Below, one piece after another: positions 42,524-51,268 of a DNA stretch of 64,000 nucleotides. The notes under the pieces were generated by a model. It saw nothing but the letters and a program-made list of their open reading frames with translations. It ran no database searches and was not told where the DNA came from. The DNA is from Lentibacillus siamensis (GTDB lineage: Bacteria; Bacillota; Bacilli; Bacillales; Amphibacillaceae). The position numbers were made by a program, and so were the translations under genes. Position 1 is the first letter of the stretch; the number at the start of each line of letters is the position of its first letter. Where the stretch lies: the NCBI RefSeq assembly GCF_039522605.1, contig NZ_BAAADS010000007.1, positions 1 to 64,000 of the forward strand, read 5' to 3'.

Positions 42524-42886
42524 ATGATCACAAAACCTGACAAAAACGCCGTACGCAAAAGAAGACATGCGCGTGTTCGCAAAAGTGTTTTTGGAACACA
42601 GGAACGCCCGCGTCTGAATGTGTACCGTTCAAATAAACACATTAATGCACAGTTGATTGATGATGTTGAAGGTGTAACGTTGGCAAGCGCCTCAACAAAA
42701 GATAATGAAATCACCACGCAATCCGGCAGTAACGTGGATGCAGCTGTTGAAGTCGGAAAGTTAGTTGCTAAACGTGCCCAGGATAAAGGTTACAAATTAG
42801 TGGTATTTGACCGTGGAGGCTATCTTTATCATGGACGCGTAAAAGCATTGGCAGATGCCGCCCGTGAGGCAGGTCTTGAATTTTAA
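42524..42886 (+). CDS. rplR: 50S ribosomal protein L18
   Basis: 120 residues. It contains RKRRHARVRKSVFGT and the C-terminal VVFDRGGYLYHGRVKALADAAREAG split by family-typical glycine turns. It binds 5S rRNA with L5. The site is GAAAGGAG. Confidence 0.97.
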   Translation: MITKPDKNAVRKRRHARVRKSVFGTQERPRLNVYRSNKHINAQLIDDVEGVTLASASTKDNEITTQSGSNVDAAVEVGKLVAKRAQDKGYKLVVFDRGGYLYHGRVKALADAAREAGLEF

Positions 42887-42910
42887 TCGATAGATAAAGG
42901 AGGGACATAG

Positions 42911-43408
42911 ATGCATACTAGCATTGATCCGAACAAATTAGATCTTGAAGAACGTGTTGTTACGATCAACCGTGTTGCAAAAGTTGTAAAAGGTGGACGT
43001 AATTTCCGCTTTGCTGCACTGGTTGTTGTAGGAGATAAGAATGGTCATGTCGGTTTTGGAACCGGAAAGTCCAAAGAAGTACCGGAAGCAATCAAAAAAG
43101 CAGTTGACGATGCAAAGAAAAACCTGATTACAGTACCGATTGTTGGAACAACCATTCCGCATGAAATTCATGGACGATTCGGTTCCGGTAATGTATTGAT
43201 GAAACCAGCTACAGAAGGTACAGGAGTTATTTCCGGCGGACCTGTTCGTGCGATCCTCGAACTTGCCGGAGTTGGTGATATTCTGACTAAATCACTTGGC
43301 TCTAACACACCAATCAACATGATTCGTGCAACGTTAACTGGATTAACAAACTTAAAGCGCGCGGAAGAAGTTGCGAAATTGCGCGGAAAATCTGTAGAAG
43401 AACTTTAG
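42911..43408 (+). CDS. rpsE: 30S ribosomal protein S5
   Basis: 165 residues. RVAKVVKGGRNFRFAALVVVG near residues 17-37 is the spectinomycin-sensitive loop. The C-terminal fold includes GSNTPINMIRATLTGL. It lies at the mRNA entrance and affects accuracy. AAAGGAGGG precedes the ATG. Confidence 0.97.
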   Translation: MHTSIDPNKLDLEERVVTINRVAKVVKGGRNFRFAALVVVGDKNGHVGFGTGKSKEVPEAIKKAVDDAKKNLITVPIVGTTIPHEIHGRFGSGNVLMKPATEGTGVISGGPVRAILELAGVGDILTKSLGSNTPINMIRATLTGLTNLKRAEEVAKLRGKSVEEL

Positions 43409-43426
43409 GATAAGGAGGGAAATACT

Positions 43427-43609
43427 ATGTCTAAACAATTAGAAATCACCCTCACGCGCAGTGTTATTGGCAGAACAGAAGCACAACGTCAAACTGTTCA
43501 AACACTAGGACTAAAAAAAATCCATCAATCCGTTGTTCGTGAAGATACTCCAGCCGTTCGCGGTTTGGTTAATAAAGTATCCCATCTCATAGCGGTTAAA
43601 GAAGTATAA
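43427..43609 (+). CDS. rpmD: 50S ribosomal protein L30
   Basis: 60 residues. The compact ferredoxin-like fold shows LEITLTRSVIGRTEAQRQTV and a GL-K-H spacing typical for bacterial L30. AAGGAGGG lies upstream. rplO follows after 29 bases. Confidence 0.95.
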   Translation: MSKQLEITLTRSVIGRTEAQRQTVQTLGLKKIHQSVVREDTPAVRGLVNKVSHLIAVKEV

Positions 43610-43638
43610 ACACATTAGCGTAAAGAGGAGGTGCTCGC

Positions 43639-44079
43639 ATGAAACTTCATGAATTGAACGCATCAGAAGGAAGCCGTAAAAAGCGCAATCGCGTAGGCCG
43701 CGGAATGTCGTCTGGAAATGGTAAAACGTCAGGCAAAGGACACAAAGGACAGAAAGCACGTTCAGGCGGTAATACACGGGTTGGATTCGAAGGTGGCCAA
43801 ATGCCATTATTTCAACGTTTGCCTAAACGCGGATTTACAAATATTCACCGTAAAGAATTTGCAATTGTAAACCTTGATGCTTTAAATCGTTTTGAAGAAG
43901 GCACAGAAGTTACACCTGAGCTATTACTTGAAGAGGGTGCCGTAAGTAAACTTAAAGCAGGCGTTAAAGTACTCGGCAAGGGTACTGTTGAAAAGAACCT
44001 TACAGTAAAAGCTCATAAGTTCTCTGCTTCAGCGAAAGAAGCTATCGAAGCAGCGGGCGGTAAAGCAGAGGTGATTTAA
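43639..44079 (+). CDS. rplO: 50S ribosomal protein L15
   Basis: 146 residues. The glycine-rich N-terminal extension (KKRNRVGRGMSSGNGKTSGKG...) and GGQMPLFQRLPKRGF are diagnostic. It is a late assembly protein. Its stop codon overlaps the secY start by one base. Confidence 0.97.
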   Translation: MKLHELNASEGSRKKRNRVGRGMSSGNGKTSGKGHKGQKARSGGNTRVGFEGGQMPLFQRLPKRGFTNIHRKEFAIVNLDALNRFEEGTEVTPELLLEEGAVSKLKAGVKVLGKGTVEKNLTVKAHKFSASAKEAIEAAGGKAEVI

Positions 44080-45371
44080 TGTTCAGTACGATCTCCAATT
44101 TAATGCGTGTAGGTGACATCAGACGGAAGATTATATTTACATTATTAATGTTAATCGTATTTCGTCTGGGTACATTTATTCCAGTTCCATTTACAAATAA
44201 TGAAGCAATTGATTTTATGAACCAGCAAAATGTATTTGGGTTTCTGAATACATTTGGTGGTGGGGCATTGCAGAACTTCTCCATTTTCGCAATGGGGATC
44301 ATGCCTTATATTACAGCGTCAATCATTATGCAATTGCTGCAAATGGATGTTGTACCAAAGCTCACAGAATGGAAAAAGCAAGGTGAAATGGGACGTAAGA
44401 AGATAGCACAGATTACTCGTTACGGAACAGTTATTCTTGCGTTTATCCAGGCAATCGCAATGTCAATTGGGTTTAATGCAATGGCCAATGGAATGTTAAT
44501 TTCTGATCCAGGTATATTAAAGTTCATTATCATTGCACTCGTACTGACAAGCGGAACCACATTCCTGATGTGGCTTGGTGAACAAATTACGGCCAATGGT
44601 GTTGGTAATGGAATTTCCATTTTGATTTTTGCCGGTATCGTTGCAGCAGTACCAAACGGGGTCAAACAGTTGTACAGTCAGTACTTCGTGAATCCCGGCG
44701 ATCAATTGTTTATCAACATATTAATCGTTGCAATGATTCTACTGGTCGTTATTGCAGTAACGGTTGGCGTCATTTTCATCCAGCAGGCACTGCGTAAAAT
44801 ACCGATTCAATATGCGAAAAAGCTTGTCAATCGTTCCCCGGTTGGTGGACATTCGACACACTTGCCGCTAAAGGTAAATGCTGCCGGCGTTATTCCGGTA
44901 ATCTTTGCGATTGCATTCATTATCGCGCCACGGACGGTTGCAGGACTTTTTGAAGGGAACGAAATTGCGGATACAATCGAAATGATCTTTGATTACACGC
45001 AACCGATCGGGATGGTTATTTACGTTGCGTTAATTATAGCATTCACGTATTTCTACACATTTGTGCAAGTGAATCCGGAGCAGATGGCCGAGAATCTTCA
45101 GAAACAAGGCGGGTACATCCCGGGAATACGACCTGGTAAAAACACAGAAACGTATCTGACACGGGTAATGTACAGACTGACGTTCGTAGGGTCCATTTTC
45201 CTTGCAGCTGTTTCGGTGTTGCCGATTGTTCTAGGTGGACTTGCAAATCTGCCTCAAGCAGTACAAATAGGCGGTACCAGCTTACTGATTGTTGTTGGTG
45301 TGGCGCTGCAGACAATGAAGCAGCTGGAAAGTCAATTGGTGAAGCGTCACTACAAAGGATTTATAAAGTAG
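44079..45371 (+). CDS. secY: Protein translocase subunit SecY
   Basis: 430 residues, with ten predicted membrane spans. Visible family features are the FRLGTFIPVPF segment, the plug-helix region NTFGGGALQNFSIFAMGI, PYITASIIMQLL and the ribosome-facing cytosolic loops (GIRPGKNTETYL). It is the protein-conducting channel, with SecE (17070). Translation is coupled to rplO. Confidence 0.97.
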   Translation: MFSTISNLMRVGDIRRKIIFTLLMLIVFRLGTFIPVPFTNNEAIDFMNQQNVFGFLNTFGGGALQNFSIFAMGIMPYITASIIMQLLQMDVVPKLTEWKKQGEMGRKKIAQITRYGTVILAFIQAIAMSIGFNAMANGMLISDPGILKFIIIALVLTSGTTFLMWLGEQITANGVGNGISILIFAGIVAAVPNGVKQLYSQYFVNPGDQLFINILIVAMILLVVIAVTVGVIFIQQALRKIPIQYAKKLVNRSPVGGHSTHLPLKVNAAGVIPVIFAIAFIIAPRTVAGLFEGNEIADTIEMIFDYTQPIGMVIYVALIIAFTYFYTFVQVNPEQMAENLQKQGGYIPGIRPGKNTETYLTRVMYRLTFVGSIFLAAVSVLPIVLGGLANLPQAVQIGGTSLLIVVGVALQTMKQLESQLVKRHYKGFIK

Positions 45372-45406
45372 TTGGTTAGCTGCCAACGAGAGCGAGGGGA
45401 AAGTTG

Positions 45407-46051
45407 TTGAATTTGATATTAATGGGTCTGCCTGGCGCTGGCAAAGGCACACAGGCGGTAAAAATAAATGAAAAATATAACATCCCTCATATTTCAACAG
45501 GAGATATGTTTCGACTGGCTATAAAAGAAGGAACTGAACTTGGCAATAAAGCTAAATCCTATATGGATCAAGGTGAACTTGTTCCGGATGAGGTAACCAT
45601 TGGAATTGTTAAAGAACGATTAGGCAAAGATGATTGTAAGAATGGTTTTCTGCTCGATGGATTTCCAAGAACAATTGCACAGGCAGAAGCCCTTCAATCG
45701 ATTTTAAGTGAAATGAATGAAACGATTGACTATGTGCTGCATGTAGATGTACCAAAGGAAAAATTATTGGAGCGTCTAACAGGTCGTAGAATTTGTCCGA
45801 CATGCGGAGCAACCTATCATGTTATCTACAATCCTCCAAAAGAGGAAGGGAAATGTGATAAGGATGGTTCCGAATTAGTCCAGCGTGAAGACGATCAGGA
45901 AGAAACGGTCAAAAACCGGCTTGATGTGAATCTCAAACAGGCTCAGCCGCTGCTGGATTATTATAAGGAAAAAGGATATCTTGTTAAAGTTGATGGTGAT
46001 CAGGAGATTGATCGGGTATTTCAGGATATTCAGGCAAAAATAGAAAAATAA
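45407..46051 (+). CDS. adk: Adenylate kinase
   Basis: 214 residues. P-loop GLPGAGKGT lies at residues 7-15 and the LID domain holds a structural zinc site of the Cys3-Asp type (CPTC, then KCDKDG). It interconverts ATP+AMP and 2 ADP. TTG 45407 (LNLILMG) is favoured by spacing from GAGGGG over TTG 45404. map, the usual next gene in B. subtilis, is absent. Confidence 0.95.
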   Translation: MNLILMGLPGAGKGTQAVKINEKYNIPHISTGDMFRLAIKEGTELGNKAKSYMDQGELVPDEVTIGIVKERLGKDDCKNGFLLDGFPRTIAQAEALQSILSEMNETIDYVLHVDVPKEKLLERLTGRRICPTCGATYHVIYNPPKEEGKCDKDGSELVQREDDQEETVKNRLDVNLKQAQPLLDYYKEKGYLVKVDGDQEIDRVFQDIQAKIEK

Positions 46052-46143
46052 GCTATTTACTGTATGACCGGCACTGAATGGATGCATTTCCATCTGTTAA
46101 ACGATATAATGTATGACGTAGTTGTTGCTGATTCATGTATTAC

Positions 46144-46172
46144 TTGATATAAAAGTGACACAGGATCATAAT
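46144..46172 (+). promoter_or_regulatory. Possible promoter of the KOW-infA-rpmJ segment
   Basis: TTGATA, a 17-bp spacer and CATAAT in the adk-KOW interval. The -10 has an atypical first base. Confidence 0.45.
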
Positions 46173-46227
46173 TTAAAATTACCTTTTGAAAGGTATAAAA
46201 TTAAAGCCTAAGTGAAGGTGATCGTTG

Positions 46228-46554
46228 TTGAGCGAAACTGATTCGATACCGCAGGCAGGTCAAGTTGTTCGCATTATGCAGGGACGTGAGGCGGGACAAT
46301 ATGCAGTAGTATTGAAATTGATTGATGATCGTTTTGTCCTGCTGGCAGACGGAGAGAAACGTAAATATGATCGACCGAAGAAAAAGAATCTTCATCATAT
46401 TGAAGTCATGGACTACATTTCTCCGGAAGTCCAAAACAGCCTTCTGGAAACTGGTCGTGTCACAAATGGCAAGCTGCGATTTGCCATAGCAAAATTTGTC
46501 AATGAAGTTGTGACTGATTTGAAGAAGGGAGATCAACACGATGGCGAAAGATGA
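46228..46554 (+). CDS. KOW-domain (L14e-like) RNA-binding protein
   Basis: About 108 residues. The N-terminal half resembles the KOW/L14e-type fold (QAGQVVRIMQGREAGQYAVV, then DDRFVLLADGEKRKYDRPKKKN). The C-terminal half is helical and charged. B. subtilis has a similar small protein (YbzG) immediately before infA, so position supports orthology. The function is unknown; RNA or ribosome binding is inferred. TTG 46228 lies seven bases after AAGGTG; TTG 46225 is possible. It overlaps infA by 14 bases. Confidence 0.82.
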   Translation: MSETDSIPQAGQVVRIMQGREAGQYAVVLKLIDDRFVLLADGEKRKYDRPKKKNLHHIEVMDYISPEVQNSLLETGRVTNGKLRFAIAKFVNEVVTDLKKGDQHDGER

Positions 46555-46759
46555 TGTAATTGAAGTGGAAGGAACCGTTACAGAGACATTGCCAAATGCA
46601 ATGTTTAACGTAGAGCTTGAAAATGGTCATACGGTTTTGGCGCACGTATCAGGAAAAATCCGTATGCATTTCATCCGTATTTTACCGGGCGACAAAGTAA
46701 CGGTAGAACTTTCCCCGTACGATTTAACCAGAGGACGAATTACGTACCGTTATAAATAG
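46541..46759 (+). CDS. infA: Translation initiation factor IF-1
   Basis: 72 residues, the standard length. A single S1/OB domain: KDDVIEVEGTVTETLPNAMF, then HVSGKIRMHFIRILPGDKV. It binds the 30S A site during initiation. The GAAGGGAG site is inside the preceding gene. Confidence 0.97.
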   Translation: MAKDDVIEVEGTVTETLPNAMFNVELENGHTVLAHVSGKIRMHFIRILPGDKVTVELSPYDLTRGRITYRYK

Positions 46760-46794
46760 ACGAGTGAGCTCCGATATAAAAGGAGGTAAAGGTG

Positions 46795-46908
46795 ATGAAA
46801 GTAAGAGCATCTGTAAAACCAATTTGTGAAAAATGCAAGGTAATTAAACGCAAAGGCAAAGTAATGGTGATTTGCGATAACCCGAAACACAAACAGAAAC
46901 AAGGCTAA
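46795..46908 (+). CDS. rpmJ: 50S ribosomal protein L36, zinc form
   Basis: 37 residues. It reads KVRASVKPICEKCKVIKRKG and ends in CDNPKHKQKQG. C11, C14, C27 and H32 form the zinc site. AAAGGAGGTAAAGGTG precedes the ATG. rpsM starts 21 bases later. Confidence 0.96.
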   Translation: MKVRASVKPICEKCKVIKRKGKVMVICDNPKHKQKQG

Positions 46909-46929
46909 TAAACAAGGAGGTGCGATTCT

Positions 46930-47295
46930 ATGGCACGTATTGCAGGTATTGACATTCCACGTGATAAGCGAGTAGTTATTTCTCTCACGTATATTTATGG
47001 TGTGGGTAAAACTACTGCACAGGAAATCCTGAAAGAAGCAGGAGTAGCAGAAAGTACGCGTGTTCGTGATTTGACTGAGGATGAACTGGCTAAAATCCGT
47101 AAAGCAATTGGCGACTTTACTGTTGAAGGTGATCTTCGCCGTGAAACGTCATTAAACATTAAACGTTTAATCGAAATCGGATCTTACCGGGGAATCAGAC
47201 ATCGTCGGGGACTGCCGGCTCGTGGTCAAAAAACAAAAAACAATTCACGTACCCGTAAAGGTCCACGCCGTACACAGGCAAACAAGAAAAAATAA
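46930..47295 (+). CDS. rpsM: 30S ribosomal protein S13
   Basis: 121 residues. It begins ARIAGIDIPRDKRVVISLTY and has the C-terminal HRRGLPARGQKTKNNSRTRKG tail. It contacts the 50S subunit from the head. The site is AAGGAGGTG. Confidence 0.97.
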   Translation: MARIAGIDIPRDKRVVISLTYIYGVGKTTAQEILKEAGVAESTRVRDLTEDELAKIRKAIGDFTVEGDLRRETSLNIKRLIEIGSYRGIRHRRGLPARGQKTKNNSRTRKGPRRTQANKKK

Positions 47296-47315
47296 CGTGA
47301 AGGAGGGTTTAAACT

Positions 47316-47705
47316 ATGGTACGTAAAACCAATACACGGAAGCGTCGTGTAAAAAAGAATATTGATACCGGAGTTGCACACATCCGTTCTACGTTTAACA
47401 ACACAATTGTTACGATTACAGATGTACAGGGTAATGCAATCGGCTGGAGTTCAGCTGGTGCACTCGGCTTTAAAGGCTCCCGTAAATCAACGCCATTTGC
47501 TGCTCAGATGGCTGCTGAAACTGCAGCTAAATCAGCCGTTGATAATGGCATGAAAACATTGGAAGTAACCGTAAAAGGCCCCGGTGCCGGCCGTGAAGCA
47601 GCTATTCGTTCACTGCAGGCAGCTGGTTTGGAAGTTACAGCTATTCGTGACGTAACACCAGTTCCGCATAACGGTTGCCGCCCACCAAAACGTCGTCGCG
47701 TATAA
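47316..47705 (+). CDS. rpsK: 30S ribosomal protein S11
   Basis: 129 residues. The segment HIRSTFNNTIVTITD and the C-terminal VTPVPHNGCRPPKRRRV are diagnostic. It lies on the 30S platform with S18 and S21. GAAGGAGGG precedes the ATG. A 229-base spacer leads to rpoA. Confidence 0.97.
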   Translation: MVRKTNTRKRRVKKNIDTGVAHIRSTFNNTIVTITDVQGNAIGWSSAGALGFKGSRKSTPFAAQMAAETAAKSAVDNGMKTLEVTVKGPGAGREAAIRSLQAAGLEVTAIRDVTPVPHNGCRPPKRRRV

Positions 47706-47721
47706 TTGTACCGTATAGAAT

Positions 47722-47750
47722 TTGTCACCCTGTCAATAATGGGTTATGAT
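47722..47750 (+). promoter_or_regulatory. Possible promoter of rpoA-rplQ
   Basis: TTGTCA, a 17-bp spacer and TATGAT in the rpsK-rpoA spacer. It gives a leader of about 175 bases. Confidence 0.58.
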
Positions 47751-47875
47751 GGCTAAAAGTATGAGGCAGAAGGGATCGTCCCTTTAGAGGCTTTATGATA
47801 CAACATGACAGCGACAAAAGCATACGTTAATATTTTTAATAGCGCAGAAATGCCTACTGCCTATTTGGGGAATCT

Positions 47876-47901
47876 CGGTTAGACACCTTGTCGTCTAACC
47901 G
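47876..47901 (+). other. Hairpin in the rpoA leader
   Basis: CGGTTAGAC and GTCTAACCG form a perfect 9-bp stem with an eight-base loop, 34 bases before the rpoA start. No T tract follows. Its role is unknown. Confidence 0.5.
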
Positions 47902-47934
47902 GTATTTCGACGTTTTAAAGGAGGGTTTTATGGA

Positions 47935-48879
47935 ATGATCGAAATTGAAAAGCCAAGAATCGAAACGGTTGAGATCAGCGATGATGCTAAATTTGGAAAG
48001 TTCGTCGTCGAACCGCTTGAACGTGGGTATGGGACTACTCTAGGAAACTCCTTGCGTCGTATCCTACTATCCTCACTCCCGGGTGCTGCTGTTACATCAG
48101 TCCAAATTGATGGCGCACAACATGAATTTTCGACAATCGATGGTGTTGTTGAAGATGTTACAACTGTCATTTTGAATCTGAAAAAACTCGCTCTGAAAAT
48201 CTATTCTGATGATGAAAAGACACTGGAGATTGATGTGCAGGGGGAAGGAAAAGTTACGGCTGCAGATCTGACATATGATAGTGATGTAGAGGTATTGAAT
48301 CCTGATCTGCATCTTGCAACCATTAATGGTGAGGGAAGTTTGCATATGAAGATCACTGCAGAATCCGGCCGTGGATATCGTCCGTCTGATGCAAATAATC
48401 ATGATGAACGACCAATCGGTGTGATTCCAATCGATTCCATCTTTACACCAGTATCACGTGTAACATATCAGGTAGAAAACACCCGAGTAGGGCAAATCAC
48501 GAACTACGATAAACTGACATTGGATGTGTGGACTGATGGAAGCATTCGTCCTGAAGAAGCAGTTTCTTTAGGCGCAAAAGTTTTCACAGAACATCTGAAC
48601 ATTTTTGTCGGATTAACAGATGAAGCACAAAATGCAGAAATTATGGTCGAAAAAGAAGAAGACCAAAAAGAAAAAGTAATGGAAATGACAATTGAGGAAC
48701 TCGATTTATCTGTCAGATCCTATAATTGCTTAAAACGCGCTGGTATTAATACAGTACAAGAGCTTTCAAATAAATCGGAAGAAGACATGATGAAAGTTCG
48801 TAACCTGGGCCGTAAATCGCTGGAAGAAGTAAAAGTAAAACTGGAGGATTTAGGTTTAGGTTTGCGTGATGATGACTAA
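47935..48879 (+). CDS. rpoA: DNA-directed RNA polymerase subunit alpha
   Basis: 314 residues. The N-terminal assembly domain contains LERGYGTTLGNSLRRILLSSLPG. A flexible linker precedes the C-terminal domain with ELDLSVRSYNCLKRAGINTVQEL and NLGRKSLEEVKVKLEDLGL, which binds UP elements and regulators. The start is ATG 47935 after AAAGGAGGG. Confidence 0.97.
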   Translation: MIEIEKPRIETVEISDDAKFGKFVVEPLERGYGTTLGNSLRRILLSSLPGAAVTSVQIDGAQHEFSTIDGVVEDVTTVILNLKKLALKIYSDDEKTLEIDVQGEGKVTAADLTYDSDVEVLNPDLHLATINGEGSLHMKITAESGRGYRPSDANNHDERPIGVIPIDSIFTPVSRVTYQVENTRVGQITNYDKLTLDVWTDGSIRPEEAVSLGAKVFTEHLNIFVGLTDEAQNAEIMVEKEEDQKEKVMEMTIEELDLSVRSYNCLKRAGINTVQELSNKSEEDMMKVRNLGRKSLEEVKVKLEDLGLGLRDDD

Positions 48880-48919
48880 TCGACACCTACAGACTTTCAA
48901 GAAAAGGGAGGGATAGTCC

Positions 48920-49273
48920 ATGGCTCGAAAATTAGGCCGTAAGACAGATACTCGTATGGCGATGCTGCGAAACCTTGCATCTGACCTAATCATCCAAGAA
49001 CGGATTGAAACAACAGAGGCAAAGGCAAAAGAATTAAAAACGGTTGTTGAAAAAATGATCACGCTTGGGAAACGCGGTGACTTGCATGCTCGTCGTCAGG
49101 CAGCATCATTTCTGTACAATCAGGAAGCAAATGATAATGAAAACGTCATTCAGAAACTCTTCGATGACGTTGCTGCACGCTATGAAGACAGACAGGGCGG
49201 ATATACACGTGTTCTTAAGCTGGGTGCCCGTCAAGGTGACGGAGCTGACATGGCAATCATTGAACTAGTTTAA
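48920..49273 (+). CDS. rplQ: 50S ribosomal protein L17
   Basis: 117 residues. It starts ARKLGRKTDTRMAMLRNLASDL and ends RQGDGADMAIIELV. It is the last gene of the ribosomal super-cluster. AAGGGAGGG precedes the ATG. Confidence 0.97.
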   Translation: MARKLGRKTDTRMAMLRNLASDLIIQERIETTEAKAKELKTVVEKMITLGKRGDLHARRQAASFLYNQEANDNENVIQKLFDDVAARYEDRQGGYTRVLKLGARQGDGADMAIIELV

Positions 49274-49290
49274 CAATACACCGTACGCAT

Positions 49291-49339
49291 AAGGGCAGGA
49301 CAGAATCTCTTCCACGAGGTGAATCCAAGCCCTTTTTTT
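49291..49339 (+). terminator. Terminator after rplQ
   Basis: AAGGGC (plus GGA) pairs with GCCCTT (plus TCC) at the base of a longer stem, followed by T7. The large, partly structured loop (CTC/GAG) lowers certainty. Confidence 0.6.
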
Positions 49340-49398
49340 GTAGCATGGAAAAGTGGCGGTCGATAGATGATGCGACTGCTTACCAAGCAGGAGCGAGT

Positions 49399-49540
49399 CT
49401 ATCGGCGGAAAAGCCAGTTCTATCGGCGGAAAAGCCAGTTCTATCGGCGGAAAAGCCAGTTCTATCGGCGGAAAAGCCAGTTCTATCGGCGGAAAAGCCA
49501 GTTCTATCGGCGGAAAAGCCAGTTCTATCGGCGGAAAAGC
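49399..49540. repeat. 21-bp tandem repeat array
   Basis: The unit CTATCGGCGGAAAAGCCAGTT repeats six times without change, followed by a 16-bp partial unit (49525-49540). The unit length is a multiple of three, so open frames on both strands run through it (for example a repeated LSAEKPV). None has a ribosome binding site or plausible product. It lies between the rplQ terminator and ecfA1. There are no unique spacers, so it is not a CRISPR. Confidence 0.93.
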
Positions 49541-49580
49541 AAAAATCCATGCAATGTCACCCCGGGGAGGACCTAAAAAT

Positions 49581-50420
49581 ATGCGAAACAAATTAATAGA
49601 GTTCAAAAATGTATCGTTCAGATATGGCGAAGAGCAGTCATGGGTGTTGAAAAATTGTTCATTTGAAATCTATGAAAATGAATCGATGGCAATTATCGGC
49701 CACAATGGATCGGGAAAATCAACTATTGCCAAGTTGATGAATGGTCTGCTATTTCCACAAGAGGGAGAAATCTTCATTGGGAATCAGAAGCTGACTGAGG
49801 AAACTATTTGGGAAATTCGTAAAGACGTGGGAATGGTTTTTCAGAATCCTGATAACCAGTTTGTGGGAACAACCGTGCAGGACGATGTTGCATTTGGAAT
49901 GGAAAATCGCGGTATTCCCCGGAAAGAAATGATGAAGCGGATTGATGAAACATTAGATGCTGTCGGAATGTTGGATTACCGGATGACAGAGCCGCATAAG
50001 CTTTCCGGCGGACAAAAGCAGCGGGTTGCCATTGCCGGTGTCCTGGCAATCTTCCCGAAAGTGCTTATTTTGGATGAAGCAACTGCAATGCTTGATCCGA
50101 AAGGGCGCACTGAAATTATGGATACAATATCCAGTGTACAAAATGAACGTGAACTTTCCTTGATCACGATTACACATGATCTGGAGGAAGTGATACAGGC
50201 TGAACGTGTAATTGTGATGAATGAAGGTGAAATATGGGGAGAGGCCGTGCCGAGGGATATTTTTGCAAAGAAGGATGAGCTCCGCGAAATTGGTCTGGAT
50301 GTCCCGTTTATCGCATATTTATCGGACGAACTTCAAAAAGCTGGTATTGCGGTAACGAATGAACCATTAAACCACGATGAACTGCTGGAGGATCTATGGA
50401 TATCATATTCAAAGAAGTAA
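49581..50420 (+). CDS. ecfA1: ECF transporter ATPase EcfA1
   Basis: 279 residues. Walker A GHNGSGKST at residues 40-48, Q-loop MVFQNPDNQF, signature LSGGQKQR and Walker B VLILDEATAML are all present. It powers the shared energising module for vitamin S-components such as RibU or BioY, which must be encoded elsewhere. ATG 49581 follows GGGGAGG. It overlaps ecfA2 by 25 bases. The upstream 21-bp array ends 40 bases before the start. Confidence 0.95.
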   Translation: MRNKLIEFKNVSFRYGEEQSWVLKNCSFEIYENESMAIIGHNGSGKSTIAKLMNGLLFPQEGEIFIGNQKLTEETIWEIRKDVGMVFQNPDNQFVGTTVQDDVAFGMENRGIPRKEMMKRIDETLDAVGMLDYRMTEPHKLSGGQKQRVAIAGVLAIFPKVLILDEATAMLDPKGRTEIMDTISSVQNERELSLITITHDLEEVIQAERVIVMNEGEIWGEAVPRDIFAKKDELREIGLDVPFIAYLSDELQKAGIAVTNEPLNHDELLEDLWISYSKK

Positions 50421-51268
50421 GCTACATTTATCAACCCAATACACCATTTGCCCATAAGGCATTGGAAGAACTGTCTTTTTCTGTACCATCAGGCTCATTT
50501 GTAGCGATAATCGGCCACACCGGTTCCGGGAAATCGACCTTGATTCAGCATTTGAATGGTCTTGTACGTCCCACATCAGGCGAGGTAACGATCGGCGAAT
50601 TCCGTTTAACCACTGATGAAAAGCCAAAAAACATGAAGGAATTGCGCAGCCGTGTCGGAGTTGTTTTTCAATATCCGGAACATCAGTTATTTGAAGAAAC
50701 GGTTAAGAAAGACATTGCATTCGGTCCGGAAAATTTCGACGTGCCGGAGAGGGAAATTACAGAGCGGATAAATGCAATCATTCCGGAAGTTGGACTTACG
50801 GAAGAGCTGATGCAGCGTTCGCCGTTTGATCTGAGCGGCGGACAGATGCGGCGGGTTGCGATAGCCGGTGTACTGGCAACCCGGCCGGAGATTCTTGTGT
50901 TGGACGAGCCGACTGCAGGCCTTGATCCGCGTGGTCAAAAGGAAATGATGGAAATGTTTTATGATATGCATACAAAACAGAAACAAACGACGGTTCTGGT
51001 CACCCACAGTATGGAAGATGCGGTGAAATATGCTGACCATGTCATTATTTTAAACAAGGGCACTAAATATATGGAGGGAAACCCTGAGGAGGTTTTTTCG
51101 CAAAAAGAAGCCCTGCAGAAAGTACAGCTGGATGTTCCGGAGATGGTCCGGTTTTTAAATGCTTTTGAAAAGAAATTTAAACAAGAAATCCCATTTAGGC
51201 GGCAGTCAATTGCTGAAGCTGCAAATGATATCCAGCAAGTGCTTAAAGGGAGGACGCCTCATGAATAA
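50396..51268 (+). CDS. ecfA2: ECF transporter ATPase EcfA2
   Basis: 290 residues. Walker A GHTGSGKST (40-48), VVFQYPEHQLFEETV Q-loop, signature LSGGQMRR and Walker B LVLDEPTAGLDP. It pairs with EcfA1 as the heterodimeric ATPase. The start lies within ecfA1 after GGAGGATCT. It overlaps ecfT by eight bases. Confidence 0.95.
   Translation: MDIIFKEVSYIYQPNTPFAHKALEELSFSVPSGSFVAIIGHTGSGKSTLIQHLNGLVRPTSGEVTIGEFRLTTDEKPKNMKELRSRVGVVFQYPEHQLFEETVKKDIAFGPENFDVPEREITERINAIIPEVGLTEELMQRSPFDLSGGQMRRVAIAGVLATRPEILVLDEPTAGLDPRGQKEMMEMFYDMHTKQKQTTVLVTHSMEDAVKYADHVIILNKGTKYMEGNPEEVFSQKEALQKVQLDVPEMVRFLNAFEKKFKQEIPFRRQSIAEAANDIQQVLKGRTPHE

Noticed and set aside
49399..49540. CRISPR array
   Set aside because: Units are directly adjacent with no unique spacers, only 21 bp long, and no cas genes are nearby.
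49265..49606. Open frames through the 21-bp array (repeated LSAEKPV, YRRKSQF or ELAFPPI)
   Set aside because: The unit length is a multiple of three, so frames stay open by chance. No start signal or family supports a repeat protein.
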